Source: Aeromicrobium sp. PE09-221
Lineage (GTDB): Bacteria; Actinomycetota; Actinomycetes; Propionibacteriales; Nocardioidaceae
Direction: 5' to 3'
Assembly: GCF_002174305.1 (NCBI RefSeq)
Contig: NZ_MIJB01000018.1
Location: 62,001-126,000 of the forward strand
DNA length: 64,000 nucleotides
In this document: piece by piece, positions 48,119-57,194 of the stretch
Layout of the letters: every line of letters starts with the position of its first letter
Position numbering within the stretch: the first letter of the stretch is position 1
Program-made: the position numbers and the translations under genes
Notes under the pieces: model-generated
The model's database searches: none
What the model was told of the DNA's origin: nothing
What the model saw: only the letters and a program-made list of their open reading frames with translations

Positions 48119-49306
48119 GTGAGCCGTTTGTTCACCTCCGAGTCCGTGACCGAGGGTCACCCGGACAAGATCGCCGATCAGATCAGCGACAGCATCCTCG
48201 ATGCCCTGCTCGCGGTCGATCCCAAGAGCCGCGTCGCGGCCGAGACCTTCGTGACCACCGGTCTGGTGCTGGTCGGCGGCGAGGTCACCACCGAGGCTTA
48301 TGCCGATATCGCCCGCATCGCCCGTGACCGCGTACTGGAGATCGGCTACGACTCGTCCACCAAGGGCTTCGACGGTGAGTCCTGTGCCGTGCAGGTCACC
48401 CTCGACGCGCAGTCGCCCGATATCGCGCAGGGCGTCGACACCGCCTTCGAGGGACGCACCGGCGTCTCGGAGGACCCGCTGGACCGCCAGGGCGCGGGCG
48501 ACCAGGGACTCATGTTCGGCTTCGCGATCGACGAGACCCCCGAGCTGATGCCGTTGCCGATCACCGTCGCCCACCGGCTCTCCGAGCAGCTGACCCGGGT
48601 CCGCAAGGACGGCACGCTGCCGTATCTGCGTCCGGACGGCAAGACCCAGGTCACCATCGAGTACGGGGACGACGACAAGCCCAAGCGGGTCGAGGCGATC
48701 GTCATCTCCACGCAGCACGAGGACGGCGTGGACCTGGAGAACCAGCTCCCCGCCGATCTGAAGAAGCACGTCATCGACGTGGTCCTCGCCGACTACGACA
48801 TCGACGCCAGCGACGTCAAGCTGCACATCAACCCCACTGGGAAGTTCGTCATCGGCGGGCCCATGGGCGATGCCGGCCTGACCGGTCGCAAGATCATCGT
48901 CGACACCTATGGCGGCTACGCGCGTCACGGCGGTGGCGCGTTCTCCGGCAAGGACCCGAGCAAGGTCGACCGGTCGGCTGCCTATGCGATGCGCTGGGTC
49001 GCCAAGAACATCGTCGCCGCGGGACTCGCCAGCAAGGCCGAGGTGCAGGTGGCCTATGCGATCGGCGTCGCGCACCCGGTGGGCTTCTATGTCGACACCT
49101 ACGGCACCGAGACCGTTCCGGTGGACACGATCCGTGAGGCCGTGCTCGAGGTCTTCGACCTGCGTCCGGCCGCGATCGTGCGCGACCTGGACCTCTTACG
49201 CCCGATCTACGCGCAGACCGCGGCGTACGGTCACTTCGGTCGCCCGGGTCTGCCCTGGGAGTCCACGGATCGCGCCGACGCCCTGCGCGCCGCGGCCGGC
49301 CGCTGA
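48119..49306 (+). CDS. metK: S-adenosylmethionine synthetase
   Basis: Methionine + ATP to SAM. 395 residues: N-terminal [72 protein letters not shown] and [13 protein letters not shown], all family signatures. Starts on GTG. Followed by a strong hairpin. Confidence 0.98.
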   Translation: MSRLFTSESVTEGHPDKIADQISDSILDALLAVDPKSRVAAETFVTTGLVLVGGEVTTEAYADIARIARDRVLEIGYDSSTKGFDGESCAVQVTLDAQSPDIAQGVDTAFEGRTGVSEDPLDRQGAGDQGLMFGFAIDETPELMPLPITVAHRLSEQLTRVRKDGTLPYLRPDGKTQVTIEYGDDDKPKRVEAIVISTQHEDGVDLENQLPADLKKHVIDVVLADYDIDASDVKLHINPTGKFVIGGPMGDAGLTGRKIIVDTYGGYARHGGGAFSGKDPSKVDRSAAYAMRWVAKNIVAAGLASKAEVQVAYAIGVAHPVGFYVDTYGTETVPVDTIREAVLEVFDLRPAAIVRDLDLLRPIYAQTAAYGHFGRPGLPWESTDRADALRAAAGR

Positions 49307-49326
49307 CCGCCCCGCGAGAGAGTGAG

Positions 49327-49365
49327 GCCGACGGCGGGAGAGATCTGATCTCTCCCGCCGTCGGC
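49327..49365 (+). terminator. perfect 18-bp hairpin after metK
   Basis: GCCGACGGCGGGAGAGAT, loop CTG, then the exact complement. The stem is among the strongest in the window. No U-tract follows (CGTCTGAGG), which is common for actinobacterial termination hairpins. Confidence 0.6.
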
Positions 49366-49381
49366 GTCTGAGGGGACGACC

Positions 49382-49960
49382 GTGCTCGATCCGAACTGGG
49401 TCTTCCTCAGCGCGGTGATCGGGCTGTTCGGGAGCCTGCGATATGCGGCGGCGACCGTCGCCGGGCGAGTTACGCCGAACCTGGTGACGTGGTCGCTGTG
49501 GGCGGCCGCTCCGCTCATCGCCTTCCTCGCCCAGCTCGACTCCGGGGTGGGGCTGCCCGCGGTGCCGACGCTGTCCGCGGGACTCGGACCTCTCGTCGTG
49601 GTCGTGGCGAGCCTCGTGGCGGGGCGACATCGCGCGATCGTCGGTCCCTTCGACCTGGCCTGCGGGGCGACGGCCGCGGTGGCGCTCGGGGTATGGGTCG
49701 GTCTCGGTCAGGCGCCCGTGGCCGTCGTCATCGCCGTGGTTGCGGACGGTGTGGCGGCCCTGCCGACGATCGTCAAAGCCTGGCGTGATCCCTGGTCCGA
49801 GCAGGCGACCTTCTATGCTCTCGTCGGCCTCGGTGCCGTGATCACGCTGCTGACCATCACCTCCTGGGAGCCGGCGGCGTGGGCCTTCGCCGGCTACGTC
49901 CTGGTGCTGAGCGTGCTGCTGTGTGTCCTGCTCGTCGTCCGTCGGCGTCACCTGCGCTGA
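49382..49960 (+). CDS. membrane protein, PQ-loop-like, unknown function
   Basis: 192 residues with about six hydrophobic segments and a short basic C-terminus. The stretch GRVTPNLVTWSLWAAAPLIAFLAQ, a helix-turn with TPN followed by Trp, resembles a PQ-loop transporter helix, but the canonical PQ pair is not present. GTG start behind GAGGGGA. Between metK and priA; no functional hint from context. Confidence 0.75.
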   Translation: MLDPNWVFLSAVIGLFGSLRYAAATVAGRVTPNLVTWSLWAAAPLIAFLAQLDSGVGLPAVPTLSAGLGPLVVVVASLVAGRHRAIVGPFDLACGATAAVALGVWVGLGQAPVAVVIAVVADGVAALPTIVKAWRDPWSEQATFYALVGLGAVITLLTITSWEPAAWAFAGYVLVLSVLLCVLLVVRRRHLR

Positions 49961-49981
49961 TTCGCTGTCGGTGGCTGCTGG

Positions 49982-49987
49982 GAGAAT
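49982..49987 (+). promoter_or_regulatory. possible -10 box of priA, leaderless spacing
   Basis: GAGAAT ends 6 nt before the GTG. The same xAGAAT hexamer and distance occur before aroC. Confidence 0.35.
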
Positions 49988-49993
49988 CGCAGC

Positions 49994-51928
49994 GTGGAGG
50001 AACAGCTCGCGATGGTCCAGGCGGTGGCGGCTCGCGGTCCTGCCTCGGTCGCGCGGGTGCTGATCGATTCGCCCCTGCCGCACCTGGACCGGCTGTTCGA
50101 CTATCGAGTGCCCGAGGAGCTGGCCGCGGACGCGCAGCCGGGATGTCGCGTCAAGGTGAGATTCGCCGGCAAGCTCGCCGACGGTTTCGTGGTCGAGCTC
50201 GCCGACTCCACCGATCACCAGGGCACGCTCGCGCCGCTGCACAAGGTCGTGTCGCCCGAGTCGGTGCTGCGGCCGGAGGTGCTGCGCCTGGCGCGTGCGG
50301 TCGCCGAGCGCTACGCCGGGACCGTCGCAGATGTCCTCCGGCTCGCCATTCCGCCGCGTCATGCTCGTGCTGAGGCGCATCCCACCGCCGACCCCGCCCC
50401 GCCTCCGGATGATCCGGGCTGCGCCGCCTGGTATCCCTATGTCGACGGGCCCGCCTTCGTCCATGAGCTGGCCACGGGACGCTCGCCGCGCACGGTGCTC
50501 GCCGTCCTGCCGCGGCACGAGCCGGAGCGAGCGGTCGCCGAGGCGGTGGCGGCCGCAGCGCGTTCGGGGCGCGGCGCGATCGTCTGCGTGCCCGATGTCC
50601 GGGATGTGGAGCGCTGGGACGCGGTCTTCACCGAGGTACTGGGGGAAGGCCGGCACGTCCGGTTGACCGCGGCTGAGAAGCCCGCCGTCCGCTATCGCTC
50701 CTTCGTGCGCGTGGCGCGTGGCGAGGTGTCCATCGTGCTGGGCACCCGTGCCGCCGCCTATGCACCGGTGCGCGATCTGGGGCTCGTGGCGATGTGGGAC
50801 GACGGCGACGACCTCTTCGCCGAGCCGCGTGCGCCCTATCCGCATGCGCGCGAGATCCTGCTGACCCGCGCCGCGCAGGAGGATGCGGGAGTGCTGCTCG
50901 CCTCTTACGCGCGTTCGGTCGAGGCCCAGTCGGTGGTGGAATCGCGCTGGTGCGCCGACCTCGGTGGCGATCAGGCGGCGCGTCGTCGTGAATGGCCGCA
51001 GGTGACGGTCACCGACGGCACCGAGATGGGGGCCGCGCCGGTGCGTCTCCCTCGGCACGTCTTCACCGCGATCCGCGGCAGCGGCGGACATGTCCTTGTA
51101 CAGGTGCCGCGTCGTGGCTATCGCAGTTCGCTGGCTTGCCAGAGCTGCCGGACGCCCGCGCGTTGTCGGCACTGCGAAGGGCCGCTCGTGCAGACCTCGG
51201 CGCATGCCCCGGTCGCGTGTCGCTGGTGCGGTGCGCAGGAGGAGCAGTGGCGCTGCTCCTCCTGCGGCAGCGACCGGCTCCGCGCCCCCGTCGTCGGCCA
51301 GTTGCGCACGGCCGAGGAGTTCGCGCAGGCATTCTCGAGCCATCGGGTCGTCACCTCCGGGGGCTCGTCGGTGCTCGACGCCGTCGAGCCAGGCGTCGAC
51401 GAGCACCTGCTGGTCCTGGCCACGCCCGGAGCCGAACCCGTGGTTCCCGGGGGCTATTCGCTGGTCGTGCTGCTGGACACCTGGCTGATGCTCGGACGCG
51501 ACGAGGTCCGCGTCGTCGAGGAGTCACACCGGCGTTGGTTCAACGCCCTCGCGCTCGCTGCGCATCACGGGCGGGCGGTGGCCGTGGGTGACCCGGCCGT
51601 CCTGCAGGCGCTGATCCGCGCCGATCCCGCCGGACTCGCCGCCCGCCAGCTGGCGGAACGGGCCGAGACCCATCTGCCGCCGATCGGGCGGTTGGTGACG
51701 ATCGACGCGGCACCCGAGGTGGTGGCCGAGTCGGCGCGACGTGACTGGACGCCGCACACGGAGATCCTGGGCCCGGTGCCGGTCGATGCCGTGCGTGAAC
51801 GATTGATCCTGCGTGCACCGCGCCGTGAGGGCCTCGCGCTCGCCCGTCTCGTCAAAGAGGCGTCCGCGCAGCGCAGCGCTGCCAAGCTGCCCGCCTGGCG
51901 GGTGCAGGTCGATCCGATCGACTTCTGA
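49994..51928 (+). CDS. priA: primosomal protein PriA, ATPase-deficient actinobacterial form
   Basis: 644 residues. N-terminal 3'-DNA-binding domain (SVARVLIDSPLPHLDRLFDYRVPEEL), degenerate helicase lobes, and a zinc-binding cluster (CQSCRTPARCRHC, CRWC, CSSC). The Walker A position reads TGRSPRTVL and the DEAH position reads MWDDGDDLF, so neither ATP-binding motif is intact; the loss is typical of PriA in actinobacteria. It may load the primosome without unwinding DNA. Followed by fmt; def, which often lies between, is absent. Confidence 0.93.
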   Translation: MEEQLAMVQAVAARGPASVARVLIDSPLPHLDRLFDYRVPEELAADAQPGCRVKVRFAGKLADGFVVELADSTDHQGTLAPLHKVVSPESVLRPEVLRLARAVAERYAGTVADVLRLAIPPRHARAEAHPTADPAPPPDDPGCAAWYPYVDGPAFVHELATGRSPRTVLAVLPRHEPERAVAEAVAAAARSGRGAIVCVPDVRDVERWDAVFTEVLGEGRHVRLTAAEKPAVRYRSFVRVARGEVSIVLGTRAAAYAPVRDLGLVAMWDDGDDLFAEPRAPYPHAREILLTRAAQEDAGVLLASYARSVEAQSVVESRWCADLGGDQAARRREWPQVTVTDGTEMGAAPVRLPRHVFTAIRGSGGHVLVQVPRRGYRSSLACQSCRTPARCRHCEGPLVQTSAHAPVACRWCGAQEEQWRCSSCGSDRLRAPVVGQLRTAEEFAQAFSSHRVVTSGGSSVLDAVEPGVDEHLLVLATPGAEPVVPGGYSLVVLLDTWLMLGRDEVRVVEESHRRWFNALALAAHHGRAVAVGDPAVLQALIRADPAGLAARQLAERAETHLPPIGRLVTIDAAPEVVAESARRDWTPHTEILGPVPVDAVRERLILRAPRREGLALARLVKEASAQRSAAKLPAWRVQVDPIDF

Positions 51929-52083
51929 TCTCACCCGGTGGCGGCAGGCTGTCAACCGCTCCGGCTCCGGTGGCGGTCGCTGGTCGCGCTTTCGAGCCCG
52001 GCAGCGGGACGCCAGCAACGTCATCGGCCGGGCGATGAGGTTGATGGTCTACCGCCAGGGGATCGCCGTGCCACCGGACGGCC

Positions 52084-52089
52084 TAGACT
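52084..52089 (+). promoter_or_regulatory. -10 box of fmt, leaderless type
   Basis: TAGACT ends 8 nt before the GTG. The 169 bp before it (51929-52097) hold no gene; TGTCAACCGC near 51948 weakly resembles the locus D repeat arm. Confidence 0.55.
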
Positions 52090-52097
52090 CGATCGAC

Positions 52098-53021
52098 GTG
52101 AGAGTCGTCTTCGCCGGAACCCCCGAGACTGCCGTCCCGACACTGCGCGCCCTGCTCGCGAGCCGGCACGAGGTGGTCGCCGTGGTGACCCGACCCGATG
52201 CCCGCGTCGGACGCGGACGACGGCTCGAACCGTCCGCCGTGGCGGTGGCCGCCGAGGAGGCGGGCCTCCCGGTTCTCAAACCGGTCTCGGCCTCGGAGCC
52301 GGCGTTCCTCGATGAGCTGCGGTCGCTTAATCCCGATATCGGAGCGATCGTCGCCTACGGCGCCTTGCTGCGCCGCGATCTGCTCGACCTGCCGGAGTTC
52401 GGCTGGATCAATCTGCATTTCTCCGTCTTGCCGGCCTGGCGCGGCGCCGCACCGGTCCAGCGCTCGATCATGGCCGGGGACGAGGTCACCGGGGCGACGG
52501 TGTTCAGCCTCGTCGAGGAGCTCGACGCCGGCCCCGTGCTCGGCACGATCACCGAGCGCATCCGTCCCGAGGACACGTCGGGCACGCTGCTCGATCGCCT
52601 CGCCGCCCTGGGATCGGGCCTGCTGGTCGATGCGGTGGACCACATCGAGGATGGCGATATCGGTGCCATCGCCCAGCCCGAGGAGGGGGTGTCCTATGCG
52701 GCGAAGCTCGGCACTGAGGACGCCCGGATCCTCTGGGATCGCCCCGCCTTCGCGGTCGACCGACAGATCCGCGGATGCACCCCCGCCCCGGGCGCTTGGA
52801 CGACATACGATGAGGCTCGGCTCAAGGTCGGCCCGGTCGAGATCGCCGAGTCCCGTGACCTGGCCCCGGGTGAGGCACGTATCACCAAGCGCGAGGTGCT
52901 CGTCGGCACCGCCACCGAGGACATCCGGCTCGTGCGGGTGCAGCCCCACGGCAAGAAGGAGATGGACGCCGCCGACTGGGCGCGCGGCCTCGGCGGAGCG
53001 GCGACGGTGACGCTGCGATGA
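52098..53021 (+). CDS. fmt: methionyl-tRNA formyltransferase
   Basis: Formylates initiator Met-tRNA. 307 residues from GTG 52098 (RVVFAGTPETAVPTLRALL). The catalytic core shows NLHFSVLPAWRGAAPVQRSIMAGD, and the C-terminal OB-like domain starts near 205 (IRGCTPAPGAWTT). The start fits both the -10 box and family length. Its stop is the ATGA at 53018, the left edge of a 98-bp insertion before rsmB. Confidence 0.96.
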   Translation: MRVVFAGTPETAVPTLRALLASRHEVVAVVTRPDARVGRGRRLEPSAVAVAAEEAGLPVLKPVSASEPAFLDELRSLNPDIGAIVAYGALLRRDLLDLPEFGWINLHFSVLPAWRGAAPVQRSIMAGDEVTGATVFSLVEELDAGPVLGTITERIRPEDTSGTLLDRLAALGSGLLVDAVDHIEDGDIGAIAQPEEGVSYAAKLGTEDARILWDRPAFAVDRQIRGCTPAPGAWTTYDEARLKVGPVEIAESRDLAPGEARITKREVLVGTATEDIRLVRVQPHGKKEMDAADWARGLGGAATVTLR

Positions 53022-53115
53022 GCATGGCCAGAACCGCGATGTGCTCCCTATCCGTCAACCGGAGGCGTGCTCGGTCGACAGATGGGGAGCACATCTCGGT
53101 CCAGGTGGGGGCACG
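53018..53115 (+). repeat. 98-bp hairpin insertion at the fmt / rsmB junction, with mini-ORF
   Basis: The 10-bp sequence CGATGAGCAT occurs at 53016-53025 (on the fmt stop) and again at 53114-53123 (on the rsmB start), which suggests a target duplication. The insert contains 16-bp arms at 53033-53048 and 53085-53100 (15 of 16 paired; ACCGCGATGTGCTCCC against GGGAGCACATCTCGGT). A 33-codon open frame runs from the first ATGA to the second (53018-53119), beginning MSMARTAMC and ending VQVGAR. Without the insert fmt and rsmB would overlap by ATGA. Confidence 0.75.
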
Positions 53116-54402
53116 ATGAGCATCGATCCGGCACGCGCGGTGGCGTACGAGGCGGTGCGCGAGGTCGACGACAAGGACGCGTACGTCAACCTCGTCGTGC
53201 CGCGGCTGCTCCGCGATCGCGGCGTGAGCGGCCGCGATGCGGCCTTCGCGACCGAGCTGGTCAGCGGCACCATCCGCCTGCGCGGCACCTATGATGCCAT
53301 CATCGCGACCCTCGCGCGGCAGGGATTGGACCGGGTCGACGCGCCCGTCCTGGACGCCCTGCGGCTCGGTGCACATCAGCTGCTCAGCATGCGGGTGCCC
53401 GATCACGCCGCCGTCTCGACGACGGTCGAGCTGGTGCGCCGGCACGTGGGCCACAAGCCGGTCGGCTTCACGAACGCCGTCCTGCGCAAGATCGCCACGC
53501 GTGATCTCGACACCTGGATCGGCGAGGTGACTCGTGATCTGGGGGAGGATGAGGCGCTGGCGGTCGCCTACTCGCATCCGGTGTGGATCGTCAGGGAACT
53601 GCGGTCGGCACTGCCCGATTCGGCCGAGCTGCCCGCTCTCCTCGCGGCCGACAACGCTCCGCCCAAGGTCACCCTCGTCGCTCGCCCCGGTCTCATCGAT
53701 CCGGGTGAGTTGCCCGGGACGCCCGGATCGCTCTCACCCTATGCCCGCATCCTTGACGCGGGAGGCGTGCCCGGGGACATCGCAGCGGTTCGCGACGGGC
53801 GAGCCGGCGTGCAGGACGAGGGTTCACAGCTCGTGGCGATCGGCGGCGCGGAGGCTCCTGTCGACGGACGCGACGAGCGATGGCTCGACCTGTGCGCCGG
53901 CCCGGGCGGCAAGGCGGCGCTCTGGGGCGCCTTGGCTCGTGACCGCGGTGCGACCGTCGTGGCCAATGAGGTCCAACGGCATCGAGCCGAGCTCGTCCGT
54001 CAGGGGGTGCGAGCCCTCGACAATGTCGAGGTCACCGTGCACGACGGCCGTCACGGACCGTGGAAGCCCGGCAGCTTCGACCGCGTGCTGGTCGACGCGC
54101 CGTGCACCGGACTCGGCGCGCTGCGCCGTCGCCCCGAGTCGAGGTGGCGACGTACGCCGGAGGATCTCGCCGATCTGATCCGATTGCAGCGCGACTTGCT
54201 CGACCGTGCTCTCGACCTCGTCCGTCCCGGAGGCGTGGTCGCCTATGCCACCTGCTCGCCGGTGGTGGCGGAGACGCGCGGGGTGGTCGACGGCGCCGTC
54301 CGTGAACGCTCCGCGGTCGCGCTGGAGTCGAGCCGCCAGTGGTGGCCGCATCGCGACGGTACGGATGCCATGTTCCTCGCCCTCCTGCGCCGATCGGCGT
54401 GA
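53116..54402 (+). CDS. rsmB: 16S rRNA (cytosine-5)-methyltransferase RsmB-like
   Basis: 428 residues: N-terminal NusB-like RNA-binding domain (ARAVAYEAVREVDDKDAYVNLVVPRLL), then a SAM-dependent m5C methyltransferase with DLCAGPGGKAALWG (SAM site), DAPCTGLGALRRRPESRW (first catalytic Cys) and YATCSPV (second Cys). The start at 53116 gives the normal N-terminus; further upstream the frame runs only through the insertion. Confidence 0.94.
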   Translation: MSIDPARAVAYEAVREVDDKDAYVNLVVPRLLRDRGVSGRDAAFATELVSGTIRLRGTYDAIIATLARQGLDRVDAPVLDALRLGAHQLLSMRVPDHAAVSTTVELVRRHVGHKPVGFTNAVLRKIATRDLDTWIGEVTRDLGEDEALAVAYSHPVWIVRELRSALPDSAELPALLAADNAPPKVTLVARPGLIDPGELPGTPGSLSPYARILDAGGVPGDIAAVRDGRAGVQDEGSQLVAIGGAEAPVDGRDERWLDLCAGPGGKAALWGALARDRGATVVANEVQRHRAELVRQGVRALDNVEVTVHDGRHGPWKPGSFDRVLVDAPCTGLGALRRRPESRWRRTPEDLADLIRLQRDLLDRALDLVRPGGVVAYATCSPVVAETRGVVDGAVRERSAVALESSRQWWPHRDGTDAMFLALLRRSA

Positions 54403-54467
54403 GCCACGCTCGATCCCTCCTCACCGGCTGATGCACCTCGCGTCACCGCCGCAGGAGGACGCCCCAC

Positions 54468-54473
54468 TACCCT
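54468..54473 (+). promoter_or_regulatory. -10 box of rpe, leaderless type
   Basis: TACCCT ends 7 nt before the ATG. Confidence 0.5.
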
Positions 54474-54480
54474 GAGTGCC

Positions 54481-55146
54481 ATGGCCGACGTGCGCATCAC
54501 CCCCAGCCTGCTCAACGCCGACTTCGCCAGGATCGCCGAGGAGGCGGCCCGTATTCCCAGCGCGGACTTCCTGCACATGGACGTCATGGACAACCACTTC
54601 GTGCCTAATCTGACCCTGGGCGCGCCGGTGATCGAGTCGCTCGCCCGCAGCGCCGAGCAGCCGATCGACGCGCACCTGATGATCGAGGATCCCGATCGCT
54701 GGGGGCCGGCCTTCGTCGAGGCGGGGGCGTCGAGCGTGACCTTCCATGTCGAGGCGGCTCACGCTCCCGTCCGCCTCGCACGTGAGCTGCGGGCGAAGGG
54801 GGCGCGGGCGTCGATGGCGCTCAAGCCCGCCACGCCGATCGAGCCGTACGCCGATCTCCTGCCGGAACTGGACATGGTGCTCGTTATGACAGTCGAGCCC
54901 GGCTTCGGCGGTCAGAGGTTCCTGGATCTGTGCCTCCCCAAGATCCGTCGGACCCGCGAGCTGCTCGACAAGGTCGGTGGCGATATCTGGTTACAGGTCG
55001 ACGGGGGCGTCTCCGTCGAGACGATCGAGCGCTGTGCCGAGGCCGGTGCGGACACCTTCGTGGCGGGCTCGGCGGTCTTCGGGGCCGACGACCCCGGTGC
55101 GATGGTCGAGAGGTTGCGCGCACAGGCCACCGCCTGCCGTCACTGA
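54481..55146 (+). CDS. rpe: ribulose-phosphate 3-epimerase
   Basis: Interconverts ribulose 5-phosphate and xylulose 5-phosphate; the first is also the precursor of the riboflavin DHBP branch made by the next operon. 221 residues, TIM barrel: [24 protein letters not shown] (metal His and Asp), [20 protein letters not shown] and [10 protein letters not shown]. Confidence 0.97.
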   Translation: MADVRITPSLLNADFARIAEEAARIPSADFLHMDVMDNHFVPNLTLGAPVIESLARSAEQPIDAHLMIEDPDRWGPAFVEAGASSVTFHVEAAHAPVRLARELRAKGARASMALKPATPIEPYADLLPELDMVLVMTVEPGFGGQRFLDLCLPKIRRTRELLDKVGGDIWLQVDGGVSVETIERCAEAGADTFVAGSAVFGADDPGAMVERLRAQATACRH

Positions 55147-55301
55147 CCCGGGCGGAGCCGGACGGAGGATATGCGTCCGTGGTTGTTATGGCGGCCACAG
55201 AAGCTCGTCCTCCGTCGTGGCGGACCGACTGGGGACGCCCCGTGGACGGGTGGCACACGACCGCCCGTCGAGACGGTGGGCCGGTCCGAGACCGGCCCGG
55301 G

Positions 55302-55307
55302 TAGACT
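55302..55307 (+). promoter_or_regulatory. -10 box of the riboflavin operon
   Basis: TAGACT, about 27 nt before the riboswitch begins; here the transcript has a long leader rather than being leaderless. Confidence 0.55.
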
Positions 55308-55333
55308 GATCGCCATCAGAGCCATGTGCTCGC

Positions 55334-55449
55334 GTGCCCGGGGTCGGTGAAAGTCCGAGCCGGCGGTGACAGTCCGCGACCCGCGCCCTTCGGGGCCGGT
55401 TGATCTGGTGGAACTCCAGGACCGACGGTGAGAGTCCGGATGGGAGGCG
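55334..55449 (+). promoter_or_regulatory. FMN riboswitch (RFN element)
   Basis: Conserved RFN blocks appear in order: GGGGTCGGTGAAAGTCC, GAGCCGGCGGTGACAGTCCGC, TGATCTGGTGGAACTCCAGG, ACCGACGGTGAGAGTCCGGA and TGGGAGG. Lies directly ahead of ribD-ribE-ribBA. FMN binding should lower expression. The following 9-bp hairpin has no U-tract, so the switch may act on translation or through Rho. Confidence 0.93.
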
Positions 55450-55524
55450 CACGCGACGACGGTGAGCCACGTGCTCCGTCGTCGGACCCCGGATGTGCGG
55501 GCAACGACCCGCGGAAGGGGACCA

Positions 55525-56583
55525 GTGCCCACTACCGAGCACGAGATCGCCGCTATGCGTCGCGCCCTCGAGGCTGCCCGCGACAATGTCAACGTCCTGC
55601 CCAATCCGAGTGTCGGCTGCGTCATCCTCGACGAGGCCGGTCAGGAACTCGCCCTCGGTCGCACCGCGCGTCCCGGTGGCGCGCATGCCGAGGCCGATGC
55701 CCTCGCACAGCTCGGCGGCATCGCTCGGGGCGCCACAGCCGTCGTCACGCTAGAGCCGTGCGGGCACACCGGCCGGACGGGTCCGTGCGCCCGGGCGCTG
55801 ATCGATGCCGGTGTCGCACGAGTCGTGTACGCGATCGACGACCCGCACCCCGCCGCAGGCGGGGGCGCGGCGATGCTCCGCGACGCGGGTGTGGATGTCG
55901 AGGCAGGGGTCCTCGCCGACGAGGTGCGCGAGCAGCTCGCTCCCTGGGCCTACCGTTACTGGCACGGACGGCCCTTCGTCACGTGGAAGTACGGGGCGAC
56001 CCTCGACGGTCTGAGCGCCGCTCCGGACGGCTCCAGCAAGTGGATCACGAGCGCCGAGGCACGTCGCGATGTCCAGCGCTTCCGCGCCGAGTGCGATGCG
56101 ATCATGGCCGGGACCGGTGCTGTGCTCGCAGACGACCCCCGGCTCTCGGTCCGCGACGAGAATGATCTGCCGTTGCCCTACGAGCGGCAGCCGATGCGGA
56201 TCATCGTCGGCGAGACCACGATCCCCAACTACTACCGGGTCTTCGATCGGATCGCGCCGACACTGCTGATCCAGTCTCGCGAGCCGCGCGATGTGCTCAC
56301 CAAGCTGATGGAGAACGACATCCACCATGTCTGGCTCGAGGGCGGTCCACGCTTGGCCGGGGCCTTTTGGAATGAGGGCCTCATCGACCGTGTCATCGGC
56401 TATATCGCGCCGGCGATGCTCGGCTCGGGACGCGCCGCGCTGGAAAGCGAGGCCACCACGCTGGCGGATCTGCGACCGATCGAGGTCGACGATCTGCGCA
56501 CGATCGGGCCGGATATCCGCATCATCGGCAAGCCGGGACCGCCTGCCCGTGAGGCGATGGGCAAGGGAGAGGGGTACGAGTGA
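55525..56583 (+). CDS. ribD: bifunctional riboflavin deaminase/reductase RibD
   Basis: 352 residues. N-terminal zinc deaminase with HAEADAL and EPCGHTGRTGPC, then a C-terminal NADPH reductase domain (KYGATLDGLSAAPDGSSKWITS; HVWLEGGPRLAGAFW). The start at GTG 55525 has GGAAGGGG upstream; the frame is open back to 55462 but that part lies in the leader hairpin. Overlaps ribE (TGATG). Confidence 0.95.
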   Translation: MPTTEHEIAAMRRALEAARDNVNVLPNPSVGCVILDEAGQELALGRTARPGGAHAEADALAQLGGIARGATAVVTLEPCGHTGRTGPCARALIDAGVARVVYAIDDPHPAAGGGAAMLRDAGVDVEAGVLADEVREQLAPWAYRYWHGRPFVTWKYGATLDGLSAAPDGSSKWITSAEARRDVQRFRAECDAIMAGTGAVLADDPRLSVRDENDLPLPYERQPMRIIVGETTIPNYYRVFDRIAPTLLIQSREPRDVLTKLMENDIHHVWLEGGPRLAGAFWNEGLIDRVIGYIAPAMLGSGRAALESEATTLADLRPIEVDDLRTIGPDIRIIGKPGPPAREAMGKGEGYE

Positions 56584-57194
56584 TGTTCACCGGACTGATC
56601 GAGGAGGTCGGCAAGGTCGTGCAAGTTCGCGACCAAGGCGATGCCGTCCGGCTCACCGTCCGCGGGCCCGTGGTCACCGACGGGGCCCGTCACGGCGACT
56701 CCATCGCGGTGAACGGCGTCTGCCTGACGGTGACTGACCCCACGGCGGACACTTTCACCGCCGATGTGATGCGCGAGTCCCTGGAACGGTCGTCGCTGGG
56801 TGATCTGACCGCGGGCTCCCGGGTGAATCTGGAACGTGCCATGTTGCCGACGACACGCTTCGGCGGCCATGTCGTGCAGGGACACGTCGACGGGACGGCA
56901 CGACTGATCGATCGGACGACCAGCGAGCACTGGGAGGTGCTGCGCTTCGCCCTGCCCGAGTCACTCTCGCGCTATCTGGTGGAGAAGGGCTCCATCACGG
57001 TGGACGGCACGTCCCTGACGGTGGTGGAGGTCGCCGACGACCCCGAGCCCTGGTTCTCGGTCTCGCTGATCCCGACCACCCTCGCCGACACGACGCTGGG
57101 GGCATTGGCGCCCGGCGCTCGTGTGAATCTCGAAGTCGACGTGCTGGCCAAGTATGTCGAGCGACTGCTCGCGAAAGGAGCCGTCCATGGCTGA
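56583..57194 (+). CDS. ribE: riboflavin synthase alpha subunit
   Basis: Dismutates two 6,7-dimethyl-8-ribityllumazines to riboflavin. 203 residues in two lumazine-binding barrels: [12 protein letters not shown] and VNGVCLTVT in the first, [14 protein letters not shown] and [11 protein letters not shown] in the second. The stop lies 8 bp inside ribBA. Confidence 0.96.
   Translation: MFTGLIEEVGKVVQVRDQGDAVRLTVRGPVVTDGARHGDSIAVNGVCLTVTDPTADTFTADVMRESLERSSLGDLTAGSRVNLERAMLPTTRFGGHVVQGHVDGTARLIDRTTSEHWEVLRFALPESLSRYLVEKGSITVDGTSLTVVEVADDPEPWFSVSLIPTTLADTTLGALAPGARVNLEVDVLAKYVERLLAKGAVHG

Larger units (their letters stand above)
55147..55524. other. 378-bp leader region of the riboflavin operon
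   Basis: No protein gene. After about 150 bp of plain sequence come the -10 box (55302-55307), an FMN riboswitch (55334-55449), a 9-bp hairpin (CGACGACGG at 55454-55462 with CCGTCGTCG at 55476-55484) that may be part of the expression platform, and GGAAGGGG before the ribD GTG. Confidence 0.7.
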
